Source: Pararhizobium arenae (GTDB lineage Bacteria; Pseudomonadota; Alphaproteobacteria; Rhizobiales; Rhizobiaceae). Taken from it: 64,000 nt of DNA. Both the position numbers and the translations under genes were made by a program. Below, one piece after another: positions 36,535 to 45,706 of this stretch. Position 1 is the first letter of the stretch, and the number at the start of each line of letters is the position of its first letter. Where the stretch lies: assembly GCF_001931685.1 (NCBI RefSeq), contig NZ_MOOY01000007.1, forward strand, positions 50,129-114,128, given 5' to 3'. Under the pieces are notes generated by a model. The model ran no database searches, had not been told where the DNA came from, and worked only from the letters and a program-made list of their open reading frames with translations.

Positions 36535-36889
36535 GCCCAAGCCGTCATCGGCCCCGCATATCTACAACGCCACCACCTATGACGATCTCGTTGACTGGGG
36601 AAACCAGCCGGACAGTCTCGAAGGCCAGTCCCATTCCTCTGGCAGGCTCGTCCACAAGGGGCCAAACAACCAGCCGGAATCCGGCATCTGGGTCTGCACG
36701 CCCGGTCGCTGGCGGCTGTCCATTCCGCGTGACGAGTTCTGCCACTTCGTTGCCGGCCGCGCCGTCTATCGCTCCGACGAGGGCGAGGTGATCCAGGTGG
36801 AGGCTGGAACAGTCGTTATGTTCCGGGCCGGATGGACGGGCGAATGCGACGTCATCGAGACCATGCGCAACATCTACATGCTGGTCTGA
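36527..36889 (+). CDS. Cupin-domain protein, first of a tandem pair
   Basis: A 120-residue single-cupin protein of the DUF861/(S)-ureidoglycine aminohydrolase-like group. Typical features are the GIWVCTPGRWRLSIPRDEFCHFVAGRAVYRSDEGEV core and GTVVMFRAGWTGECDVIETMRNIYML. It aligns throughout with the next protein (115 residues). It overlaps the glycosyltransferase gene by eight bases. Such small cupins often bind a metal or a small ligand and can act as isomerases or stabilise intermediates; no reaction is assigned. Confidence 0.85.
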   Translation: MAEPKPSSAPHIYNATTYDDLVDWGNQPDSLEGQSHSSGRLVHKGPNNQPESGIWVCTPGRWRLSIPRDEFCHFVAGRAVYRSDEGEVIQVEAGTVVMFRAGWTGECDVIETMRNIYMLV

Positions 36890-36913
36890 ACAACAAAATC
36901 GAAAGGAAACACC

Positions 36914-37261
36914 ATGACCGCGACACCGCTGATGCGCAAACCGCTCGACGAAACCGATCTCAAGGACTGGGGCGTAATCCCCACCATGATCGAAGGCGAA
37001 AGCCGCACCTCCGGCAAGCTCATCCATAAGGGGCCGAACGGCGAGTCCGAATGCGGCCTGTGGATCTGCACCCCTGGAAAATGGTTCTGCCATGTGACCC
37101 GCGACGAGTTCTGCCACTTTCTCGAAGGCCGCTGCACCTATGTCCACGAAAGCGGCGAAATGATCGAGATCACCCCGGACACCGCCGCCTTTTTCCCGCA
37201 GGACTGGAAGGGCGAATGCACGGTCCATGAGACGGTGAAGAAGGTCTACATGATCCGCTGA
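36914..37261 (+). CDS. Cupin-domain protein, second of a tandem pair
   Basis: A 115-residue single-cupin protein, clearly a duplicate of the preceding one: both share GxxxxPxxxSGxLxHKGPN, the CTPG turn, RDEFCHFxxGR and WxGECxVxETxxxxYM. The gap is 24 bases with AAAGGA before ATG 36914. The two may form a heterodimer. Part of the transporter/glycosyltransferase operon. Confidence 0.85.
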   Translation: MTATPLMRKPLDETDLKDWGVIPTMIEGESRTSGKLIHKGPNGESECGLWICTPGKWFCHVTRDEFCHFLEGRCTYVHESGEMIEITPDTAAFFPQDWKGECTVHETVKKVYMIR

Positions 37262-37270
37262 GCGGGCTTT

Positions 37271-37325
37271 GCCCCTCATCCGGCCCGTTGGCCACCTTCT
37301 CCCCGCAGGCGGGGAGAAGGGATTT
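37271..37325. repeat. Palindromic intergenic repeat
   Basis: CCTTCTCCCCGC and GCGGGGAGAAGG pair across two bases (AG), preceded by CCCCTCATCCGGCCC. It belongs to the same family as the copies at 38880 and 63912. Confidence 0.75.
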
Positions 37326-37376
37326 GCCGCACCTTTACGGGCAAACGAACCATTCGCAGAATGCAAGGACGATACC

Positions 37377-38882
37377 ATGTTCAACCCAGCCGAACCCGTG
37401 TTCTACCGGCATCCGGCCTATGTGCCGACAACGGGCGAGCGCCATGCCGTGATCGATCCGGCAACGCTTAAAACTGTCGGCCATTTTGCGGATACGACGC
37501 CGGCTGAGATGGAGACGACACTGGATGTCGCCACCGCCGCCCAGCGGCAATGGCGCAAGCTCGATGCCAAGACGCGCTCCACCATTCTCCACCGGATCGC
37601 CAGCAGCATCGAGGCCAAGGACATGCGCTTCTGCGCCGAGCTGATGTCGCGCGAGATGGGTAAGCCCTATCCGGAGGCGATCGGCGAAGTCGCCAATTGC
37701 GCCGGCGCCTTCCGCTATTTCGCGGAGATGGCGCGCGACGACGGCGGCAAGGTGGCGGGCACGACGCAGGCCGGTTCCTTCCAGCACGCCCGCTATGATG
37801 CGCTGGGCCTCAGCGTCCACATCATGCCCTTCAATTTTCCGATCCTCTTGATGTGCTGGACGGTCGCCGCCTCGCTCGCCTCGGGCAATGGCTGCATCAT
37901 CAAGCCGGCCCCGGTAACGACGCTCTCGACACTCGAATTCATGTCGGTGTTCGACGCCTTGCCGGAAGGTCTCGTCGCCTGCCTGCCGGGCGGTGCCGAA
38001 CTCGCCAAGGCCCTCATCGCCTCGGAAAAGACCCATGCCGTCGCCTTCACCGGTTCGGTTGCCGCCGGTCGCGCCGTGGCGATGGCCGCTGCCGCGCAGA
38101 TGAAGCCGGCCGTGATCGAGGCGGGCGGCAGTGATCCGCTGATCGTGACGGCCCATGCACCACTCGATGTCGCCGCAGCCGGCGCCGTTACGGCCGCCTT
38201 CCATATGTCCGGGCAGGTCTGCACCTCGGCCGAGCGCTTCTTCGTGGTCGATGCCGTGCACGACGATTTCATCGCCCGCTTCGCCACCGAGGCGAAAAGG
38301 CTCCGTATCGGCAACGGCCTGAGCAAGGCCGAAATCGGCCCGCTCGTCAGCGAAGCCGCACGCGACAAGGTGATCCGGCTGGTGGAAGACGCCAAGGCCA
38401 AGGGCGCGAGCGTCGTGCTCGGCGGCAAGATACCGGAGAGCGAACCTGTCGGCTGGTTCTATGAGCCGACAATCCTCGTCGATTGCACCGCCGACATGGC
38501 GATCATGCGCGAGGAGTGCTTTGGTCCGGTGGCGGCCGTTATGCGGGTCAAGGATTTCGACGAGGCGATCGAGAAGGCCAATGACAGCGAATTCGGCCTC
38601 GGCGCTTCGATCTTTACGACATCGCTGGAGGAGGCGATGGAAGCCGCCGACCGGCTGGAGGCCGGCATGGTCTGGGTCAACAATCCGCTGATCGACAACG
38701 ACGCACTCCCCTTCGGCGGCTGGAAGAAATCCGGTCTCGGCCGCGAACTCTCCCGCCTCGGCCTCGATACCTTCCGCCGCTCCAAGATGGTGATCATCGA
38801 TCACAAACCGGTGGTTCAGGGCTGGTGGTATCCGTACCCGGACGACTGGTTCTACGACGCGGAGGGGCGCAAGCATGTGTGA
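37377..38882 (+). CDS. Aldehyde dehydrogenase (succinate-semialdehyde dehydrogenase-like)
   Basis: A 501-residue ALDH. The base glutamate is in VIEAGGSDPLIV, the catalytic cysteine in MSGQVCTSAERF, and the C-terminus has PFGGWKKSGLGRELSRLG. EAGGSDP and TSAERF resemble semialdehyde dehydrogenases of the GabD/SSADH type more than the ALDH at 27129. ATG 37377 is chosen because the family N-terminus starts there and AAGGA precedes it; the frame is open from 37269 through a palindromic repeat. It lies in the rightward operon after the tandem cupins. Confidence 0.9.
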   Translation: MFNPAEPVFYRHPAYVPTTGERHAVIDPATLKTVGHFADTTPAEMETTLDVATAAQRQWRKLDAKTRSTILHRIASSIEAKDMRFCAELMSREMGKPYPEAIGEVANCAGAFRYFAEMARDDGGKVAGTTQAGSFQHARYDALGLSVHIMPFNFPILLMCWTVAASLASGNGCIIKPAPVTTLSTLEFMSVFDALPEGLVACLPGGAELAKALIASEKTHAVAFTGSVAAGRAVAMAAAAQMKPAVIEAGGSDPLIVTAHAPLDVAAAGAVTAAFHMSGQVCTSAERFFVVDAVHDDFIARFATEAKRLRIGNGLSKAEIGPLVSEAARDKVIRLVEDAKAKGASVVLGGKIPESEPVGWFYEPTILVDCTADMAIMREECFGPVAAVMRVKDFDEAIEKANDSEFGLGASIFTTSLEEAMEAADRLEAGMVWVNNPLIDNDALPFGGWKKSGLGRELSRLGLDTFRRSKMVIIDHKPVVQGWWYPYPDDWFYDAEGRKHV

Positions 38883-39180
38883 GGGACGTCCTCTTCTCCC
38901 CAGTGGGGAGAAGATGCCCGAAGGGCAGATGAGGGGGATTTCCGCATATTCTGAATGTGCCGCTTCACCCCCCTCTGCCCTGCCGGGCATCTCCCCCTCA
39001 AGGGGGGAGATCGCAGGAAGCACGCTCTCGCTTCAGCCACGGGAGCCGGCAAGGAAAAAGAACAATCTCCCCCCTTGAGGGGGAGATGTCACGAAGTGAC
39101 AGAGGGGGGCGGAGCGGCAACCTCGGAGCTTGCCTAAAGTTCTGCCCCTCTCCCCGCGGCCAAGGAGAGGGGACGATCCT
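38880..39180. repeat. Cluster of palindromic intergenic repeats
   Basis: A 300-base gap made almost entirely of palindromes: TTCTCCCCAGTGGGGAGAA near 38890, CTCCCCCTCAAGGGGGGAG near 38992, CTCCCCCCTTGAGGGGGAG near 39066, and a CCCTCTCC...GGAGAGGG pair near 39147. The two middle copies face each other, as at 28655. They may form RNA stem-loops within the operon transcript. Confidence 0.8.
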
Positions 39181-39229
39181 GCCTAGACCAACGCCCATAA
39201 AACCAACCAGATTCAACAGGAACACCAAC

Positions 39230-40417
39230 ATGATCATCACCCTTCTCGGCGGCGCGGGTTTCATGGGCGCGGGCATCGTGCGCGACCTCATTTCCGATCG
39301 CGCCATCATCGATATCAAGACGATCCGCCTCTGCGATGCCTCCCGCGAGAAGATGGAAGCATTGGCCAGTGAACTTGCCGATCCGCGCATCGAACTCGTC
39401 TCGCTCGATGTCACCGATCCGGCAGCCCTTTCCTCCGCCATCTCCGGCGCCGATATCTGCATCAACTGCGTGCCCACTTTGCTCGGTTTCCAGATGACGA
39501 TCTTCGAAGCCGCCCTTGCGGCCAAGGTCGCCTATGTCGATCTCGGTGGTCTCGGCACCTTCACTGTCAAGCAACTCGCCGAGCACGAACGTTTTCGCGC
39601 TGCCGGCGTGACTGCCGTCATCGGCGTCGGCGCCGATCCCGGCATGTCCAATGTCATCTGCCGCGCGGTCGCCGAAGAGCTGGATGAGATCGACAGCATC
39701 AATCTCTATTGGGCGGCCGAACTGACGGGAGACGAAAACCCCGTGCTGGTGCCTCCCTACAGCGTCTCCACCGTGCTCGCCGAATACGCCCATCCCAGCA
39801 CCCAGTTCTATGACGGCAAACACGTCGAATGCCCGCCGATGAGCGGCCGCGAATATCTCGACCTGCCGGAACCGTGGGGGCGCTGCGAGTTCATGCACTC
39901 GCCCCATTCCGAACAGCTCACCGTGCCGCTTGCCGACGGCATCCGCGAAAAGGGCATCAAGGAATTTTCCTGGAAGCTGCATCTGCCGCATCGCGAGCAT
40001 GAGGCCTGGGTCGGTCTGGTGAAAGCCGGCTTCGGCGATTTTGCCGAGCCGATCGAGATCGGTGGCGTCAGCATCAAGCCGCTGGATGTGCTGAACAAGG
40101 TGATCGAACGCAACATCCGCAAGAACGGTGGTCAGATCCCCCAGCAGGACAGCTACGAAATCCACTTCGCGATCGGCCGCGGCCGCAAGGATGGCGTCGC
40201 GCGCACGGTCACGGTGGAAGTCACCGTCTCGCCCGATCCGCTTTACGGCCCCTATATCGACGCCTGCACCTCGATGAACGCCTCGATCGCCGCCCAACTG
40301 ATCCTTGCGAAACCACGCAAACCCGGCGTCTTCGCCCCGGAATCCTATTTCGATGTCGAGGAATATTTCCCGGAACTGGAAAAGCGCAAGTTTGCGATCA
40401 GCAAGCGGATCGATTGA
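39230..40417 (+). CDS. Saccharopine dehydrogenase-like NAD(P)-binding protein
   Basis: A 395-residue protein of the saccharopine dehydrogenase/homospermidine synthase-like fold. The N-terminal Rossmann motif is GGAGFMGAGIVRDL, followed by ADICINCVPTLLGFQ and GVGADPGMSNVICRAVAEEL, both typical of the family. Saccharopine-type enzymes reduce or oxidise an imine formed between an amino group and a carbonyl. With a polyamine-type importer and two aldehyde dehydrogenases nearby, an amine or amino acid substrate is likely. ATG 39230 is supported by AACAGGAAC upstream; the open frame before it runs through repeats. Confidence 0.84.
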   Translation: MIITLLGGAGFMGAGIVRDLISDRAIIDIKTIRLCDASREKMEALASELADPRIELVSLDVTDPAALSSAISGADICINCVPTLLGFQMTIFEAALAAKVAYVDLGGLGTFTVKQLAEHERFRAAGVTAVIGVGADPGMSNVICRAVAEELDEIDSINLYWAAELTGDENPVLVPPYSVSTVLAEYAHPSTQFYDGKHVECPPMSGREYLDLPEPWGRCEFMHSPHSEQLTVPLADGIREKGIKEFSWKLHLPHREHEAWVGLVKAGFGDFAEPIEIGGVSIKPLDVLNKVIERNIRKNGGQIPQQDSYEIHFAIGRGRKDGVARTVTVEVTVSPDPLYGPYIDACTSMNASIAAQLILAKPRKPGVFAPESYFDVEEYFPELEKRKFAISKRID

Positions 40418-40471
40418 GACCGGGAACCGACCTGCCGCTTTCCCCGCGGCAGGTCGTTGCGCAGGCAATCC

Positions 40472-41638
40472 TTATGGTTTCGACGTTTCCATCTTACCGT
40501 CTGCAAAGAAAGCATTTTGGGGGGCGGGCGTGCCGCGCAGGATGCTCAAAAGTCTCGGTGCGACGACATCGAGCGAGAAGTTTTCCTCGACGTGTCTGCG
40601 GCCCTGTTCGGCAAATTGATGCCGCAGTAGAGGGTTCTCTCCCAGCCTGATGAGTGCCTTGGCCCATGCTTCCGGGGTATCCGCGAAATACCCGTTTACA
40701 CCTTCGCTGACGATATCCTTGTTGGCGCCGACCGGGCTGCAGACCACGGGCAGCCCCGCGCTCATATAGGCGATCAGCTTGAAACCGCATTTGCCGCGCG
40801 CTTCTTCATCGTCAAACAAGGGCATGATGCCGACATCGAAGGATTGTATGTCCGCAATCTCGCGCTCCAGCGTCCATTTCCGGAACTCTACGGGAACGCC
40901 GCCGCAGTCGAAAGGCTCGGCGCCGACAAAGACGAAGCGGGCTTTCGGCAGTTTTCGCGATACGGTGATGATCGCCTCACGTATCGATCGAAGATACGCC
41001 GTTCCCCTGGGCGTCCCGATCCAGCCGATCGTGAAATCGTCACCATGTCGCTGCCCGGGAGGGCGGAAATCCCGCGTGTCTACAACGGTTGGCAGGATCG
41101 AAATGCAACTCACTATCGGTTTGTGCCTTGCTGCGTAACGCGCGAGATGATGACTGCCGGCAACGATGTGATCGGCCATGCGGATCAACTTTTCCGTCTT
41201 TGAGAAATCGCGGAACCGGTCGAGCGGATTGGTGTAGGCCGTCGAGGACACATAGATGGCATCGTCGTAGTCGAAGATCATGCGGGATGCGCCGGCCGCC
41301 ATCAGTCTTTCCAGAAGAGGCGGGCCAAAGGGGAAGGCTTCGCGCAGCACGTAGACGACATCATATCGCGTGGAGCGCAGCACGTCGTACAGACGCCGAA
41401 GCAGCCCGTAACCTGTAAGAAGGATTTTTTGAGCCGTCTTGCCCTTGTCATAGACAATCGGCGCGAGCGAGGAGGAGAGGAGCGGAGAAACGGTCGCTTC
41501 GATCCCGTGCGCCTGAAGATACGGTAGAAACTGATAGACGCGAAAGCGGCTCGAAGGACCTTCGATCGGATGGGGCAGGATAAAAAGCACCCGCAACTTT
41601 CGTTGTGCCTGCGGTTCCGGGTCGAGGAGCGGGTTCAT
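40472..41638 (-). CDS. Glycosyltransferase family 4 (EPS cluster)
   Basis: A 388-residue GT-B glycosyltransferase of the GT4 type. The opening LFILPHPIEGPSSRFRVYQFLPYL is the N-terminal acceptor domain and KCGFKLIAYMSAGLPVVCSPVGANKDIV is the donor-binding E(x)7E-like region. It should add one sugar to the lipid-linked repeat unit on the cytoplasmic side. It is the last gene of a ten-gene leftward run and overlaps the preceding GT2 gene by four bases. Confidence 0.88.
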   Translation of the reverse strand: MNPLLDPEPQAQRKLRVLFILPHPIEGPSSRFRVYQFLPYLQAHGIEATVSPLLSSSLAPIVYDKGKTAQKILLTGYGLLRRLYDVLRSTRYDVVYVLREAFPFGPPLLERLMAAGASRMIFDYDDAIYVSSTAYTNPLDRFRDFSKTEKLIRMADHIVAGSHHLARYAARHKPIVSCISILPTVVDTRDFRPPGQRHGDDFTIGWIGTPRGTAYLRSIREAIITVSRKLPKARFVFVGAEPFDCGGVPVEFRKWTLEREIADIQSFDVGIMPLFDDEEARGKCGFKLIAYMSAGLPVVCSPVGANKDIVSEGVNGYFADTPEAWAKALIRLGENPLLRHQFAEQGRRHVEENFSLDVVAPRLLSILRGTPAPQNAFFADGKMETSKP

Positions 41639-42672
41639 GCCTGGATGCTTTCTGTTTCGCTCCGGGGCGATGGCTCTGAAACAGGCCGGTTGCGGTAGTC
41701 GCTGCGCATGCGTTCGCCCTCAGCTATCAGCCGCCTCAGCTCGCGCGCTGAAATGCGTCTTCGCACATCGGGCCGTTTTTGCATCATACGCGGCATGTGC
41801 ATGATGGCTTCGAGCAGCCCGCGACCATAGGCCCTGAGGTTCTTGCGAAGCCAGGGATGGCGGTTCGTGAAGATGCATTGAATCACGGCGCCGATTTGCA
41901 GCGCGATCGTTTTCGCCAGAACCTCCGGTATCAGGGATAAGGGAATATCCTTGATGATGATTGCGAAAATATTGCGTGTCGTCAGTCGGATGGAAAACGC
42001 GCTCGCGGTTCCCCCGGTCGAGGCGCTCCCCATGTGATAGATTCTGGCTGACGGCACCGAGAGACAGCGATATCCGGCCAGTCGTGCCCGAATGCTGAGA
42101 TCGACATCCTCCATATAGGCGAAGAAATCGACATCGAACACGCCGATATCCTCAAGCATGCTGCGACGGTATATGGCGGCGCAAGCCGAGGCGCCGAAGA
42201 CGTCGAAAGCCTCGCTTTCGCTGACATCATCCCTGCAGCGCGAACCGATCTTGAACGAAAGCCCCGCCAACGTATAGCCGTCGCCCACGGTGTCGATGAT
42301 ATCGCGGTTGCGGAAATCTATGACTTTCGAGGTGGCAAGGCCCGCCTCCGGGTGCCTGTCCATCGCCTCCACCAACGCGGCAAGCCAGCCGGGATCGATT
42401 TCCGTGTCGTTGTTGAGAGCGACAACATATTCGCTGTCACCGGCTGCTATCCCGGCATTGATCGCGGCGGAAAATCCGAGGTTCTCGGCATGGCTGAGGA
42501 CGAAGACCTCGGGAAAGCGTTCTGCCAGCAGGGCGAGCGATCCGTCCGCCGATCCGTTATCGACAACGATGGTGCGGAAGTCGGCGAATGTCTGGCCACG
42601 CAACCCCTCCAGACAGCCCGGCAGAAGATGAGCTCCGTTCCAGTTGGGGATGATGATCGAGACACGGCTCAC
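41635..42672 (-). CDS. Glycosyltransferase family 2 (EPS cluster)
   Basis: A 345-residue GT-A glycosyltransferase. The N-terminal VSIIIPNWNGAHLLPGCLEGL and the metal-binding region VVALNNDTEID are typical, followed by EDVDLSIRARLAGYRC. It is similar to rhamnosyltransferase-type GT2 enzymes. GTG 42672 is chosen because it overlaps the previous stop as GTGA with GGGAG upstream and places the family N-terminus at residue 1; the frame open to 42885 is unrelated. Confidence 0.88.
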   Translation of the reverse strand: MSRVSIIIPNWNGAHLLPGCLEGLRGQTFADFRTIVVDNGSADGSLALLAERFPEVFVLSHAENLGFSAAINAGIAAGDSEYVVALNNDTEIDPGWLAALVEAMDRHPEAGLATSKVIDFRNRDIIDTVGDGYTLAGLSFKIGSRCRDDVSESEAFDVFGASACAAIYRRSMLEDIGVFDVDFFAYMEDVDLSIRARLAGYRCLSVPSARIYHMGSASTGGTASAFSIRLTTRNIFAIIIKDIPLSLIPEVLAKTIALQIGAVIQCIFTNRHPWLRKNLRAYGRGLLEAIMHMPRMMQKRPDVRRRISARELRRLIAEGERMRSDYRNRPVSEPSPRSETESIQA

Positions 42673-43412
42673 CGGGCAGCTCCCGCATTGAGGCGTGCGA
42701 GGACGGCGAAGGCGTTGGCGGTGCCGAACATGCGCAGCAACAGGTGAAACGCAGCCGTCGGACCCGTTGCCCCGGAGCGCAGCGCTTGCCATTCCACGAT
42801 AGCAAGCCCGTGACGTTCGAGGATAGCCCGCACGTCTTGCGGGTCGTATCGCCGATACCGCTTCTCCTTGCCGAGAACGCGCCAAAGGGGACGCAAGCGG
42901 GCATTCATGAAATCGAAATAGACGAGCCCATCCGGAGCAAGATAGGGAACGTAGCGGCTGAGAACAGTGTCCAGATCGAGCGCGACCTCATAGAGGAGAT
43001 CGTGCATCACGATCAGGTGGAAACGCTTCTCCGGATAGCTGACCACCATGGCGTTGGCCGTGGAAAAGGAAACATCTTCAAGCAGGCCCTCGTTGCGGAA
43101 AATCTCGAAAAATCTTGCAAATTCGAGCGTGTAGTCGAAGGATTCGATCTTCTGCTGCTGCAGCGCCCCGACGAATATCTCGCTGGCAAAGGGACCGCAC
43201 CCCGCGTTCAGAACCATCTTGCCGGTGCCCTTGACGTGACGCCGGAGCATGCCTGCCATCGTTTCAAGCCGTCGCATGTTGGCAAAGAAGGGTGCGAAAG
43301 ACTTGAAGGTTTCCGGTAGATTGTCGTGCAGCAACGCTTCATAGCGCGCCCGGTAGTCCGTGCGAACAAGGGCCGAGGCTGGCTTGCGGGATACGGCGTT
43401 CTCAGACGACAT
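42669..43412 (-). CDS. SAM-dependent methyltransferase (EPS cluster)
   Basis: A 247-residue class I methyltransferase. The SAM-binding region is MVLNAGCGPFASEIFVGAL, and the following IESFDYTLEFARFF and LIVMHDLLYEVALDLD are consistent with the fold. It probably methylates a sugar or sugar intermediate. ATG 43412 lies inside the 3' end of the preceding gene (11-base overlap), fitting the coupled arrangement of the operon; ATG 43442 is possible. Confidence 0.8.
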   Translation of the reverse strand: MSSENAVSRKPASALVRTDYRARYEALLHDNLPETFKSFAPFFANMRRLETMAGMLRRHVKGTGKMVLNAGCGPFASEIFVGALQQQKIESFDYTLEFARFFEIFRNEGLLEDVSFSTANAMVVSYPEKRFHLIVMHDLLYEVALDLDTVLSRYVPYLAPDGLVYFDFMNARLRPLWRVLGKEKRYRRYDPQDVRAILERHGLAIVEWQALRSGATGPTAAFHLLLRMFGTANAFAVLARLNAGAAR

Positions 43413-44508
43413 CCATGTCCCCCCAGGTAAAATACCAGCCATCCGGTTTCAGGGCATCATTGCCTTCCGGTGACAAAACCAAGCCCGTCAGGAAAAAACG
43501 CTTCGGATTGTATTTTTGCGGTACAGTGAAAAAGCCGCTTTTTGAAAGCGCCTGATCGAGGCTATGCCCCTCGCAGGATTGCGCCGCGCACAGTTCCAGT
43601 CCGTCTCGCGCACCCTGGCGGACCGCATGGCGTATTATGGCCGAGAGCAGATCGGCATCGTCGCTCTCGCTCAGGGCATCGACGATGAGAAGTGACTTCA
43701 GGCCGAGGATGTCGCGGGTGGTGGTGACGACGAAGGCAGCCAGCCGTCCGTCGATCTCCCAGCCGAGAAAACGATATCGGTATATCGGATGATGGAAGTA
43801 CCGCCAGTTCAGATAACGCCGATCGCGTACAAAGGCGGTTTTAAGATGTTGCGATGCTCTCATCCAGAGCGCGTCAAGCCGTTCATCGGTTTCGACAAGT
43901 TCGACGAGCCGCCCTGCCGGGGTTTTGTTCCAGCGCTGAAGGAGGTGGATGCCCTTGGAAAGCATTGCCGTTCCCAGGCGCGTTGCCCATGCAGGTATGC
44001 GCGACAAAAAATTTGGGCGAGCGGAGAAACCGTTGAGCGGACGTACGCACAGGTGCGGCTCGAGGATGACCCGCCACTGCAGACGCCCAGAGGTGAGCAA
44101 CCGGAAGGAGTTTTCGTTGGGAAAGACCACGCCGAAGGAAAATCCCTGATCCGTTGCGAAGCGGGCCCAGGCGGCGCTGACTTTCAGGCCGCACCGTCCG
44201 GAAAGCATTCCGCCCAGAAAAGGATCGACCATCAAATCGAGGCCGTGCGCTGCCTGAATGACCTTCCCGTTGAGGGACATCATGCGCGGGCTCAGACCTG
44301 CAAAAGCGATGACCTGGCCGGCTTGTCTGGTTAGAGCGCCGGACCCCTCCCGAACCGGGTTTTGTCGCAGCAGCCAGGAAAGAAAACGCGCATCCGTGTG
44401 CGGGTGGTCTGCTCCCCAGACTGTGGCGCGCAGCTGCAAAACGTCAGCCTCGTCCTCCTCCGGACGATACGGGCGCACCATACCATCCCGCGGTCGCTCA
44501 TTCAGCAT
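43402..44508 (-). CDS. GNAT-like acyltransferase (EPS cluster)
   Basis: A 368-residue protein, longer than a single GNAT domain and perhaps two tandem GNAT folds. The N-terminal part has VRPYRPEEDEADVLQLR and RQAGQVIAFAGLSPRMMSLNG. The middle has FATDQGFSFGVVFPNENSFRLL, and the C-terminal half has YRFLGWEIDGRLAAFVVTTTRD. It probably acetylates or otherwise acylates a sugar amine or hydroxyl; the acceptor is unknown. ATG 44508 has GGGAG seven bases upstream and overlaps the previous gene by 11 bases. Confidence 0.72.
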   Translation of the reverse strand: MLNERPRDGMVRPYRPEEDEADVLQLRATVWGADHPHTDARFLSWLLRQNPVREGSGALTRQAGQVIAFAGLSPRMMSLNGKVIQAAHGLDLMVDPFLGGMLSGRCGLKVSAAWARFATDQGFSFGVVFPNENSFRLLTSGRLQWRVILEPHLCVRPLNGFSARPNFLSRIPAWATRLGTAMLSKGIHLLQRWNKTPAGRLVELVETDERLDALWMRASQHLKTAFVRDRRYLNWRYFHHPIYRYRFLGWEIDGRLAAFVVTTTRDILGLKSLLIVDALSESDDADLLSAIIRHAVRQGARDGLELCAAQSCEGHSLDQALSKSGFFTVPQKYNPKRFFLTGLVLSPEGNDALKPDGWYFTWGDMDVV

Positions 44509-45706
44509 AGCGGGGCTCCCGTCCGGTGGCTTTGGCCGTCAGAAGCCGGTCGTAGAGATGGGCGGTCTGCGCGATCATGTGTTCCGGTGAGAACGCCCGC
44601 ACCACTCGTCTTTTTCCGGCGGCACCAAAGGTCTGTCGGTCATCGGGGCTTGCAAGCAATCGCAGAATGCGATCTGCGACATCGCTTGGTGACCTGGACG
44701 GCACAAGAAAACCCGTCTTCCCGTCATCGACGATTTCGCTGACGCCTCCGACGTCGGTGGCCACAACCGGCAATCCGGCCGCCATGGCCTCCAGGATCGA
44801 GATCGGCAGGCCTTCCGACACGGATGTCAGTGCAAACACGTCAGCGGACGAAAGGATGTCCGGAATGTCACGCCTTTCCCCGGCAAAGATCACATTCTTG
44901 GAAATCCCGTCGGTCAAGCACTTTGCCCGAAGTTCGTCATGCTGCGGGCCGGAGCCGACGATCAGGAAGCGGACCTCCGGAACCTGCCGCGATACGATCC
45001 CTGCTGCGTCCAGCAGGTCGTGCAGCCCTTTGAACCAGACCAGACGGGCAACCGTGGCGACGACGGGCTGGGTGGCGGCGATGCCAAAGGCCTGTCGGAC
45101 CAGGTCCCTGGAGCCGGATTCCACGGAAAACCGACCGGCATCGATCCCATTGTGGATCGCGAAAACCTTATATGTCGGAGCTATCCGGCTGCCGACGATG
45201 CCGTCGCGCACCCTTTGCGAAACGGTGATTACCGCATCGGCTGTCATGGCGAAAAGCAGCCGGTCGTAAAGCCAGAAAAGCCCTTTTGCCAGAGGGTTTG
45301 AAAGGGCAAGGAAGCCGATATTGTGGGCGGTGTTGACGGTGACCGGGATGCCGCTGAGTGCGGCTGCCAGCCCGCCGATCAATGCCGCCTTGGACATATG
45401 GGTGTGCACGACATCGAAATCTCCATCACGCAGTGTCTCGCGCAGTCGCGCGAAGCTTCTGAAGTCGGAGAGCGGAGAGAGGGAACGCTCCATGGGAACG
45501 CTTACGAACTCTACGCCGAATGCTGCAAGCGCCTTTTCATGCTCTACATCGATCGAACTGGCGATAACCACAACGTCCGCGATTTTGCTCAGGCCCCTGA
45601 CAAGCGTCATCACATGGTCGGGTACCCCGCCGATATCCATGCGCGTCACGATCTGCGCAATGCGGAGTTTTCTGTCCTGTCGATCTGGTGCGACCCTTGT
45701 CGTCAT
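44498..45706 (-). CDS. Glycosyltransferase family 4 (EPS cluster)
   Basis: A 402-residue GT4 glycosyltransferase. The acceptor domain opens with LRIAQIVTRMDIGGVPDHVMTLVRGL, and the donor domain has ALTSVSEGLPISILEAMAAGLPVVATDVGGVSEIV with the usual E(x)7E pattern. The DVVHTHMSKA segment is common in EPS GT4 enzymes. ATG 45706 overlaps the preceding stop by four bases (ATGA). Confidence 0.92.
   Translation of the reverse strand: MTTRVAPDRQDRKLRIAQIVTRMDIGGVPDHVMTLVRGLSKIADVVVIASSIDVEHEKALAAFGVEFVSVPMERSLSPLSDFRSFARLRETLRDGDFDVVHTHMSKAALIGGLAAALSGIPVTVNTAHNIGFLALSNPLAKGLFWLYDRLLFAMTADAVITVSQRVRDGIVGSRIAPTYKVFAIHNGIDAGRFSVESGSRDLVRQAFGIAATQPVVATVARLVWFKGLHDLLDAAGIVSRQVPEVRFLIVGSGPQHDELRAKCLTDGISKNVIFAGERRDIPDILSSADVFALTSVSEGLPISILEAMAAGLPVVATDVGGVSEIVDDGKTGFLVPSRSPSDVADRILRLLASPDDRQTFGAAGKRRVVRAFSPEHMIAQTAHLYDRLLTAKATGREPRYAE

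Noticed and set aside
37335..40468. Leftward open frames of 562 and 444 codons
   Set aside because: Antisense shadows of the aldehyde dehydrogenase and saccharopine-dehydrogenase-like genes.
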